DNA of 12,119 nt from Novosphingobium sp. (GTDB taxonomy: Bacteria; Pseudomonadota; Alphaproteobacteria; Sphingomonadales; Sphingomonadaceae), in the NCBI GenBank assembly GCA_009885425.1, contig VFKS01000233.1:1-12119 (forward strand). The letters are read 5' to 3'. Both the position numbers and the translations under genes were made by a program. The notes beneath the pieces are model-generated. The model saw only the letters and a program-made list of their open reading frames with translations. It was not told the origin of the DNA and did not search any database. Positions 6,042 to 12,119 of the stretch are shown one piece after another. Numbering within the stretch: position 1 is the first letter of the stretch; every line of letters begins with the position of its first letter.

Positions 6042-7628
6042 CTAGGCCGCGAACTGGTTCATCGTATTGTGGGCACCGCCGGCCTTAAGCGCGGCTTCTC
6101 CTGCGAAGTATTCCTTGTGGTCGTCGCCAATGTCGCTGCCCGACATGTTCTGGTGCTTGACGCAGGCGATGCCCTGGCGGATTTCTTCGCGCTGGACGTT
6201 CTTGACGTAGCCCAGCATCCCGGCGTCGCCGAAGTATTCCTTGGCTAGATTGTCGGTGCTGAGCGCAGCCGTGTGATAGGTTGGCAGCGTGATCAGGTGA
6301 TGGAAGATCCCGGCTTGGGCCGCTGAATCGCGCTGGAAGGTGCGGATCCGCTCATCGGCTTCGGCAGCGAGATCAGTGGTGTCGTAATCGACGCTCATCA
6401 GCTTGGCCCGATCGTAGGCAGTCAGGTCCTTGCCAGCTTCGGCCCATGCATCAAATACTTGCTGGCGGAAGTTCAGGGTCCAGTTGAAGCTGGGCGAATT
6501 GTTGTAGACCAGCTTGGCATTGGGGATCACTTCGCGGATCCGACTGACCATGCTGCCGATCTGGCCGATGTGAGGCTTTTCGGTTTCAATCCACAGCAGG
6601 TCGGCGCCGTTTTGCAGGCTGTTGATGCCATCGAGCACGCAGCGGTCTTCGCCGGTTCCGCTGCGGAACTGGAACAGGTTGCTGGGCAACCGCTTGGGCT
6701 TGAGCAGCTTACCATCGCGGCTGATCAGAACATCGCCATGGCCGACTTCGGTCACTTCTTCGCAGTCGAGATAGCTGTTGTATTGATCGCCGATATCGCC
6801 AGCTTCGCGGGTCACGGCGATCTGCTTGGTCAGGCCGGCGCCGAGCGAGTCGGTGCGGGCAACAATGATCCCATCTTCGACGCCCATTTCCATGAAGGCG
6901 TACCGAATCGCGCGGATCTTGGCGACAAAATCTTCGTGCGGAACGGTGACTTTGCCGTCCTGGTGGCCGCACTGCTTTTCGTCGGAGACCTGATTTTCGA
7001 TCTGGAGCGCGCAGGCGCCGGCTTCGATCATCTTCTTGGCCAGCAGATAGGTCGCCTCGGCATTACCGAACCCGGCGTCGATATCGGCGATGATCGGAAC
7101 GACGTGGGTTTCGAACCCGTCGATCTTGGCCTGGACGGCCTTCGCCTTGACCTCGTCACCGGCTGAGCGAGCATCGTCGAGATCGCGGAACAGACCGCCC
7201 AACTCGCGGGCATCGGCCTGACGCAAGAACGTGTAGAGTTCCTCGATCAGCGCCGGAACGCTGGTCTTTTCGTGCATCGACTGGTCGGGCAGAGGGCCAA
7301 ATTCGCTGCGCAGGGCGGCGATCATCCAGCCCGACAGATACAGATAACGGCCCTTGGTGGTGCCGAAATGCTTCTTGATCGAGATCAGCTTCTGCTGCCC
7401 GATGAACCCGTGCCAGCATCCCAGCGACTGAGTGTAGTCCGCCGGATTGGCATCATAGGCAGCCATGTCCTTGCGCATGATCCCCGCAGTGTACTTGGCG
7501 ATCTCGAGCCCGGTCTTGAACCGGTTCTGCACGCGCATGCGGGCAACCGATTCGGCGTCGATACCGTCCCAGTTGGCGTTCTGGGCGATTGTTTGTTTGG
7601 CGTTGGTCAGGTTGTCAGAATAGGTCAC
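6042..7628 (-). CDS. aceA: Isocitrate lyase
   Basis: Splits isocitrate into glyoxylate and succinate, the first step of the glyoxylate shunt, needed for growth on acetate, fatty acids and other C2-yielding substrates; cytosolic. 528 residues, the long Pseudomonas-type form (about 530) rather than the ~430-residue E. coli type. Motifs: FGTTKGRYLYLSGW (88-101), ADIDAGFGN with Mg2+-binding Asp182/Asp184, the catalytic loop KQCGH with Cys220 and His222, IENQVSDEKQ just before it, ARTDSLGA (257-264), and NNSPSFNW (376-383). Nothing essential is missing. The start codon is GTG (complement of 7626-7628): a GGAG Shine-Dalgarno (complement of 7636-7639) is 7 nt upstream and the next in-frame Met is residue 31. 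It is divergent from a ScfR-type regulator across 145 bp carrying symmetric repeats. No malate synthase gene is in the window. Confidence 0.97.
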   Translation of the reverse strand: MTYSDNLTNAKQTIAQNANWDGIDAESVARMRVQNRFKTGLEIAKYTAGIMRKDMAAYDANPADYTQSLGCWHGFIGQQKLISIKKHFGTTKGRYLYLSGWMIAALRSEFGPLPDQSMHEKTSVPALIEELYTFLRQADARELGGLFRDLDDARSAGDEVKAKAVQAKIDGFETHVVPIIADIDAGFGNAEATYLLAKKMIEAGACALQIENQVSDEKQCGHQDGKVTVPHEDFVAKIRAIRYAFMEMGVEDGIIVARTDSLGAGLTKQIAVTREAGDIGDQYNSYLDCEEVTEVGHGDVLISRDGKLLKPKRLPSNLFQFRSGTGEDRCVLDGINSLQNGADLLWIETEKPHIGQIGSMVSRIREVIPNAKLVYNNSPSFNWTLNFRQQVFDAWAEAGKDLTAYDRAKLMSVDYDTTDLAAEADERIRTFQRDSAAQAGIFHHLITLPTYHTAALSTDNLAKEYFGDAGMLGYVKNVQREEIRQGIACVKHQNMSGSDIGDDHKEYFAGEAALKAGGAHNTMNQFAA

Positions 7629-7691
7629 AGGGATTCTCCGTGGGAGGTGTTGCCCTATGGATAGGCCTCTGCTCGGGCTTTTCGGTAACAG

Positions 7692-7755
7692 AAATTACAA
7701 CAATTCTTGTCTAACTGCGCCCGTTGCGCGGTCTAAACTTGCAAGGTTGTAAATT
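7692..7755. promoter_or_regulatory. Candidate operator pair between aceA and its divergent regulator
   Basis: AAATTACAAC (7692-7701) and GTTGTAAATT (7746-7755) are inverted copies matching at 9 of 10 positions, with centres 54 bp apart, about five helical turns. The right copy also forms a direct repeat TTGCAA-GG-TTGTAA (7739-7752), and CTTGCAAG (7738-7745) is a perfect palindrome. The left copy overlaps ACAA-N6-TTGT (7697-7710). TTTGCAAA-like sites are known for actinobacterial PrpR/RamB relatives of the adjacent regulator. A further GACA-AAG-TGTC (7760-7770) abuts the regulator start and could serve autoregulation. Binding is inferred. Confidence 0.5.
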
Positions 7756-7773
7756 AAGTGACAAAGTGTCGTC

Positions 7774-9162
7774 ATGGTTGAAACTGCATTTCTCGCTGGA
7801 CCCGCGATCCGCCGCTTGCGCCGCCGTGAAGGGCTGACCCAGGCGGCAATGGCGGCACGTCTGACGATTTCGCCCAGCTACCTCAATCTGATCGAGCGCA
7901 ACCAGCGCCCGCTATCGGCCCGGTTGCTGGTGCAACTGGCCGAAACATTCGACTTTGACCCGCGAAGCCTGCGCCAGGATGAAGCGGTTGGCGGAATCGA
8001 CGGCCTCAAGCGCCGCTTGAGCGATGAGCGCTTCGCCGATTTGGGAATCGACCGCGACGAAATCGCCGAGTGGCTCGCCGCTGCGCCGCAGGCCGCGCTG
8101 GCCTTTGCCCGGATCTACGATGCGGGCGGTGCGGCCGGAGGCGCCGAGGCGAGCGATCCGATGGATTTAACCCGGCGCGAGATTGAACGGTGGCGCAATC
8201 ATTTCGCCGATCTGGACGCTGCGGCAGAGGAATTGTCTGATGAGTTGCGGCTGTCCAATGCCGAAATTGGCGCTGCGCTGGCCGAACGCTTGCGGCAAAA
8301 GCATCAGCTGTCCTTGCGGGTCCTGCCGGTTGACGTGATGCCCGATGCGCTGCGGCGGCTCGATCTGCATGCCCGGCAATTGCAGCTGTCCGAATTGCTC
8401 GATCAGTCATCGCGCAACTTCCATGTCGCAGTTCAATTGGCGCTGCTCGAACATGGTGAAGCGATTACTGCCATCGCCGACGGCGCCCAGTTCGCCGATC
8501 GAGCAGCCTGGCGGCTGTTCCGGCGCCATCTGGCGGGGTACTTCGCGGCGGCGCTGCTGATGCCTTATGGCCGGTTCATGCGGGCCTGCGAGGCGACCGG
8601 ATATGATCTGACGATCCTGCAACGCCGCTTCAACGTCGGGTTTGAACAACTGGCGCATCGGTTGACCACTTTGCAACGCGTCGGCCAACGCGGCTTGCCG
8701 TTCTTCATGGCGCGGATCGACCGGGCCGGGCAGTTTTCCAAGCGCTATGCCGGGGCCAGCGGCACGACTTTGCTGGAAAGCGATGTCGCCTGCCCATTGT
8801 GGAACGTCCACCGCGGCTTTGAGCAAGCGGGCCGGATCCAGGTCCAGACCATCGCCTTGGCCGAAACCAGCGGGCAGGAAAGCGATTGGTTTACGATGGC
8901 CCGCAGCGTCGAAGGCACTGGCGCCCCCGGCGGGGAAGCGGCTCAATTTGTGGTCGTGCTCGGTCTGGAGGCCAGACTGGCAGCGCAGCTGGCACAATCG
9001 CGCGGATTATCGCTCGATCCGGCGCAGGCGATGCGGGTCGGACCGGGCTGCGCGCGCTGTCATCGGGCCGATTGTCAGCAACGCTCACTGCCGCCGCGCG
9101 GTGCAGTATTGCAGTTCGACGAACGCAGCCGCGGCCTGACGCCGTTTTCAATCGTGCCTTAA
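7774..9162 (+). CDS. XRE/ScfR-family transcriptional regulator (RamB/PrpR-like)
   Basis: 462-residue regulator of the short-chain fatty acyl transcriptional regulator (ScfR) type. The N-terminal HTH_3 domain (about 9-65: IRRLRRREGLTQAAMAARL, then SPSYLNLIERNQRPLS as recognition region) should bind DNA. The middle (about 150-300) resembles the degenerate IrrE/ImmA-like domain; LAGYFAAALLMPYGRF (253-268) is typical, and no HEXXH zinc motif is seen. The C-terminal DUF2083-like part holds Cys340 (ACPLWNVH) and the cluster GCARCHRADC with Cys426, Cys429 and Cys434. In mycobacterial PrpR, C-terminal cysteines bind an iron-sulfur cluster; whether this one does is inference. It is divergent from aceA, as expected for a local regulator of the glyoxylate shunt; relatives RamB and PrpR control aceA/icl and propionate genes. 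ATG 7774 fits the domain start, though no clear Shine-Dalgarno precedes it. No cotranscription with the next gene is evident. Confidence 0.9.
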   Translation: MVETAFLAGPAIRRLRRREGLTQAAMAARLTISPSYLNLIERNQRPLSARLLVQLAETFDFDPRSLRQDEAVGGIDGLKRRLSDERFADLGIDRDEIAEWLAAAPQAALAFARIYDAGGAAGGAEASDPMDLTRREIERWRNHFADLDAAAEELSDELRLSNAEIGAALAERLRQKHQLSLRVLPVDVMPDALRRLDLHARQLQLSELLDQSSRNFHVAVQLALLEHGEAITAIADGAQFADRAAWRLFRRHLAGYFAAALLMPYGRFMRACEATGYDLTILQRRFNVGFEQLAHRLTTLQRVGQRGLPFFMARIDRAGQFSKRYAGASGTTLLESDVACPLWNVHRGFEQAGRIQVQTIALAETSGQESDWFTMARSVEGTGAPGGEAAQFVVVLGLEARLAAQLAQSRGLSLDPAQAMRVGPGCARCHRADCQQRSLPPRGAVLQFDERSRGLTPFSIVP

Positions 9163-9206
9163 CCATCACCTGTAAAATTTACCGACATTTCACTTCTGCT
9201 GGTTAG

Positions 9207-9238
9207 GCAGGGCGCTGGTATCCAGCAAAGGGCCCTGC
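9207..9238 (+). other. 5'-leader hairpin before the sugar transferase gene
   Basis: GCAGGGC (9207-9213) pairs with GCCCTGC (9232-9238), and directly inside it GCTGG (9214-9218) pairs with CCAGC (9222-9226) around a TAT loop, leaving a one-sided AAAGG bulge (9227-9231). This gives 12 GC-rich pairs ending 7 nt before ATG 9246, where no good Shine-Dalgarno is otherwise seen. It might hinder ribosome entry, or terminate or attenuate read-through from the upstream regulator, though no T-run follows. A separate palindrome GTAAA-A-TTTAC lies at 9172-9182. Confidence 0.55.
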
Positions 9239-9245
9239 GCAGGCG

Positions 9246-10631
9246 ATGATCCGGCTATTCAAGCATTACATTCCCCATGCCGTTGTCCTGCTCGGCCTGA
9301 TCGATATTGTGCTGCTGTTTTTCGCGGCCGATTTCGGCTGGCGGCTGCGCGCGGGCCAGATCGGAATTGAAGCGGGAACGATCGCTTCGCGGTTCTGGCA
9401 GCTGACCGGGTACACCGGGATCATCATGCTCGCGATGATTGCGGTCGGGGTTTACGGTTCGGAGGCACTGCGGTCGATGCGGTTCGCCACGGCCCGGCTT
9501 CTGGTTGCGACCAGTCTTGGCATAATTTTGCTCGCCTTCGTCGATTTCCTGTTCGGCGGTCAGAACTTTTGGCGCTCGGTGCTGGCCTATGCGATGGCCG
9601 GTTCGATCATCATGCTGGTGATGAACCGCTTGGTAGTCGGCGGAATTCTAGGCGCATCGGCTTTTCGCCGGCGGGTGCTGGTGCTTGGCGCGGGCGATCG
9701 GGCCCGGCGATTGCAACAGCTATCCGAGCGCCCCGAAAGCGGCTTCGTGATTGTCGGCAATGTCGCGATGACCGAAAGTGTGCCGGTGATCGAACAGGCG
9801 ATTGCCCGAAGCGCGATCGGCAATCTGACGCTTTATGTCGAGAATCTGGGGGTCAGCGAAGTAGTGCTGGCGCTGGAGGAGCGGCGCAACGCGCTGCCGC
9901 TGTCCGATCTGCTGCGGATCAAGACCACCGGAGTCCATGTCAACGATTTCTCCAGCTTCATCGAGCGGGAAACCGGGCGGGTCGATCTGGATACAGTCAA
10001 TCCGTCGTGGCTGATCTTCTCGGACGGATTCTCGTCGGGTCGGGCGATTTCCGGCGCCGCAAAACGCCTGTTCGACATTACTGCCAGTCTGCTTTTGCTG
10101 ATCCTGGCCGCGCCAGTGATCGCGCTGTTCGCAGTGCTGGTCAAAATCGACAGCAAAGGGCCGGCCTACTATCGTCAGCCGCGCGTCGGGCTTTATGGTC
10201 AGCTGTTTGATGTGATCAAGCTGCGCTCGATGCGGACCGATGCCGAAGTCGACGGCGCACAGTTCGCGCAGGAAAATGATCCGCGCGTCACCCGGCTTGG
10301 GCGGTTCATCCGCAAGGTCCGGATTGATGAATTGCCGCAGACCTGGTCGGTGCTGAAGGGCGAGATGAGCTTCGTCGGCCCGCGCCCGGAGCGGCCGCAA
10401 TTTGTGGCGGAACTGGAAGAGCAGCTGCCGTTCTATGCCGAGCGTCACATGGTAAAACCCGGGATCACGGGCTGGGCCCAGATCAACTATCCCTATGGCG
10501 CCAATCTGGAAGATTCGCGCCACAAGCTCGAATACGATCTCTACTACGCCAAGAACTACACCCCGTTTCTCGATCTGTTGATCCTGCTGCAAACGCTGCG
10601 GGTCGTGTTGTGGCATGAGGGGGCGCGTTGA
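9246..10631 (+). CDS. Polyprenyl glycosylphosphotransferase (PEP-CTERM-associated sugar transferase)
   Basis: 461-residue membrane enzyme that moves a sugar-1-phosphate from a nucleotide sugar to undecaprenyl phosphate, the first step of exopolysaccharide repeat-unit synthesis at the inner membrane. Four N-terminal helices are visible (about 11-30, 53-70, 82-103, 112-135), then a Rossmann-like cytoplasmic domain ([12 protein letters not shown], 143-154, to about 260), a membrane re-entrant helix (about 280-300) and the catalytic domain. Motifs: KRLFDI (273-278), [16 protein letters not shown] (300-315), [10 protein letters not shown] (325-334), the catalytic Asp361-Glu362 in [16 protein letters not shown] (376-384) and [12 protein letters not shown] (404-415). 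The overall arrangement matches the PEP-CTERM/EpsB-2-type subgroup, supported by a PrsK-like kinase gene starting one base after its stop. The specific sugar is unknown. ATG 9246 has only weak ribosome-binding sequence. Confidence 0.93.
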   Translation: MIRLFKHYIPHAVVLLGLIDIVLLFFAADFGWRLRAGQIGIEAGTIASRFWQLTGYTGIIMLAMIAVGVYGSEALRSMRFATARLLVATSLGIILLAFVDFLFGGQNFWRSVLAYAMAGSIIMLVMNRLVVGGILGASAFRRRVLVLGAGDRARRLQQLSERPESGFVIVGNVAMTESVPVIEQAIARSAIGNLTLYVENLGVSEVVLALEERRNALPLSDLLRIKTTGVHVNDFSSFIERETGRVDLDTVNPSWLIFSDGFSSGRAISGAAKRLFDITASLLLLILAAPVIALFAVLVKIDSKGPAYYRQPRVGLYGQLFDVIKLRSMRTDAEVDGAQFAQENDPRVTRLGRFIRKVRIDELPQTWSVLKGEMSFVGPRPERPQFVAELEEQLPFYAERHMVKPGITGWAQINYPYGANLEDSRHKLEYDLYYAKNYTPFLDLLILLQTLRVVLWHEGAR

Positions 10632-10632
10632 T

Positions 10633-12119
10633 ATGACAGCCGCGCAATCGGCCTTGGTGGGGATCGAAGTGACGGCATGGAGCGCCGGTGCGCTGGCCTG
10701 CCTGCTGGCCGCCGCCTGGCTGCAAAGCCGCCGTGACCAGTTTGGTTCGGCCCGACCAGCCTTGGTCGCGGCGTTGGTGCTGAGCGGCGGTTGGGCGCTC
10801 ACTGGCGCGATCCTCGGAGTCGGATCAGCGGTGACGGCGATTGCCGAAGGTCTGCGCAATCTTGGTTGGCTATTTGCGATCTATCGTCTGTTCGCAATTG
10901 ATGGCCGCCACGCTTCGATGAAGCCGGTCCGGCCGATGTTGGCGGCGCTGGCATTTGTCGAGCTGCTTCAGGTCATCGGCGTGGGTCTTTTGTTGCAGCG
11001 CAGTTCTTTGGCGCTGGGACTGCACTCGTTTACCTCACTGCATCTGTTGTTCGCGATTGGCGGGCTTGTGCTGACCCACAACCTATACGGCGGCGCCTCG
11101 CAGCAAGCCCGGTTAGTGCTACGCTGGCCAGCTGCTTCATTGGCCTTGCTGTGGATCGTCGATCTTAATCACAATGCCATTGCATTCCTGTCCGATGACA
11201 TTCCGCAGGTCACTAACGTGTTGCGCGGGTTGCTTGGCATTCCGATTGCGGGCCTGCTGGTGCTGGGGGCAGCCGAGCGGAGCGAAGAGCTGCGCTTTCA
11301 GCCATCGCGCGCGGTCGCCTTCCAGTCGGTCTCGCTCGGGCTGATCGGCGCCTATCTGATCGCGATGGTGGCGGCGGCGCAGTGGCTTGCTTTTGCTGGA
11401 AGCGACTATTCCGTAATGCTGCAGGTCAGCTTTGTCGTGATCGCCTCGATCGCAGCGCTGGCCTTGTCGACCTCGCAGCGGCTGCGGGGCTGGTTGCGGG
11501 TGACGGTCATCAAGCACCTGTTCCAGCACCGCTACGACTATCGCGCCGAATGGCTGCGACTCAACCGCACGATTGGCCAGGTCGGCCCGGACGGCGCGCC
11601 GCTGGGCGAGCGCGTGATCCGATCCTTGGCGGATATCGCGGAAAGCCCGGCCGGCCTGCTGCTGACCTGCGGCGATGGCGGCGAACTGGCGCTGGCAGCG
11701 CGGTGGCAATGGCCAACTGCCGACGTGCCCACAGTGGCGCTTCAGGCAGCCGAGGCGAGGACTTTCGAGCACGATGGGTTCATCGCCGATCTCGACCAGC
11801 TGCGCGCCGCCCCTGATACGGCGCATCCGCTGCCCGAATGGTTGCTGACCGATCCCAAAGCCTGGGCGCTGGTTCCGCTGCTGCATTTCGACCGGATGGT
11901 CGGGATGGTGGTGCTGGCCCGGCCCGGCCATGCCCGCAAACTGGATTGGGAAGACTTCGATCTGCTCCGCGTCGGCGGGCGTCAGCTGGCCTCTTATCTG
12001 GCTGAACACGCCGGGCAAGCCGCCTTGGCCGAAGCTGCCCGGTTCGATGATTTCCATCGCCGGATTGCCTTCGTGATGCACGATATCAAGAACCTCGCGA
12101 GCCAGATGGGACTGCTCGC
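10633..12119 (+). CDS. prsK: PrsK-type membrane sensor histidine kinase (3' end outside window)
   Basis: PEP-CTERM system sensor kinase; in this family PrsK signals to the sigma-54-dependent activator PrsR, controlling exopolysaccharide and PEP-CTERM protein genes. 495 residues are visible. The N-terminal half has about eight hydrophobic helices (roughly 8-29, 41-60, 70-88, 100-121, 130-150, 162-178, 198-213, 230-282), then KHLFQHRYDYRAEWLRLNRTIG (294-315), a stretch typical of PrsK, a GAF-like domain (about 315-458), and the dimerisation/H-box FDDFHRRIAFVMHDIKNLAS, with phospho-acceptor His483. The window ends 12 residues later, so the ATPase domain is not seen. ATG 10633 follows the sugar transferase TGA by one base, implying translational coupling, with a GAGGGGG stretch as possible ribosome-binding site. 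A prsR-like gene is expected to follow. Confidence 0.88.
   Translation, partial: MTAAQSALVGIEVTAWSAGALACLLAAAWLQSRRDQFGSARPALVAALVLSGGWALTGAILGVGSAVTAIAEGLRNLGWLFAIYRLFAIDGRHASMKPVRPMLAALAFVELLQVIGVGLLLQRSSLALGLHSFTSLHLLFAIGGLVLTHNLYGGASQQARLVLRWPAASLALLWIVDLNHNAIAFLSDDIPQVTNVLRGLLGIPIAGLLVLGAAERSEELRFQPSRAVAFQSVSLGLIGAYLIAMVAAAQWLAFAGSDYSVMLQVSFVVIASIAALALSTSQRLRGWLRVTVIKHLFQHRYDYRAEWLRLNRTIGQVGPDGAPLGERVIRSLADIAESPAGLLLTCGDGGELALAARWQWPTADVPTVALQAAEARTFEHDGFIADLDQLRAAPDTAHPLPEWLLTDPKAWALVPLLHFDRMVGMVVLARPGHARKLDWEDFDLLRVGGRQLASYLAEHAGQAALAEAARFDDFHRRIAFVMHDIKNLASQMGLL

Noticed and set aside
9201..9226. Sigma-54 promoter before the sugar transferase gene, expected for a PrsR-controlled cluster
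   Set aside because: The GG and GC elements do not fall at the required 10-nt spacing; no acceptable -24/-12 pair was found in 9163-9245.
9720..10859. Open frame (379 codons) on the minus strand opposite the sugar transferase and prsK start
   Set aside because: It is antisense to two clear genes, low in complexity (Gln/Arg/Asp-rich) and has no domain signature.
11137..12081. Open frame (314 codons) on the minus strand opposite prsK
   Set aside because: The plus-strand frame carries the PrsK helices and H-box; the opposite frame is Gln/Arg-rich with no motif.

Overview
The window looks like chromosomal DNA from an alphaproteobacterium, most likely Sphingomonadales (Erythrobacteraceae or a close sphingomonad). 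The basis is GC-rich coding sequence, an EcfG-type stress promoter (GGAAC-N16-CGTT), a long P. aeruginosa-type isocitrate lyase facing a ScfR-family regulator, and PEP-CTERM/exosortase-associated polysaccharide genes. The taxonomic call is inference from gene content, not from a search.

Left part (1-5764): the 3' part of an inositol-monophosphatase-family gene is followed after 19 nt by a class II tRNA-Leu(CAA). Next comes a minus-strand two-component operon: a stand-alone receiver protein (3755-4117) followed by a soluble hybrid histidine kinase with PAS-PAS-PAS-HisKA-HATPase-REC-Hpt order (876-3692). An EcfG-like promoter lies upstream of the receiver gene. The last 22 nt of the tRNA (772-793) recur with one mismatch at 4369-4390, on the far side of this operon and 36 nt before a periplasmic M20 amidohydrolase gene (4427-5764). 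This is the arrangement left when an element inserts at a tRNA 3' end, so the two signalling genes look like the cargo of a small island of about 3.6 kb with no visible integrase.

Middle part (5765-9162): a damaged-looking small gene (5803-6006) follows isocitrate lyase aceA (6042-7628, minus strand, GTG start). aceA is divergent from a 462-residue XRE/ScfR regulator (7774-9162) with a C-terminal cysteine cluster. The 145-bp region between them carries an inverted pair of near-identical 10-mers and TTGCAA/TTGTAA motifs, which fits local control of the glyoxylate shunt by a fatty-acyl-responsive regulator.

Right part (9163-12119): a polyprenyl glycosylphosphotransferase gene (9246-10631), preceded by a 5'-leader hairpin, is followed after one base by the start of a PrsK-type membrane histidine kinase that runs off the window just after its phospho-acceptor histidine. 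Together they mark the edge of an exosortase/PEP-CTERM-linked exopolysaccharide cluster continuing to the right.
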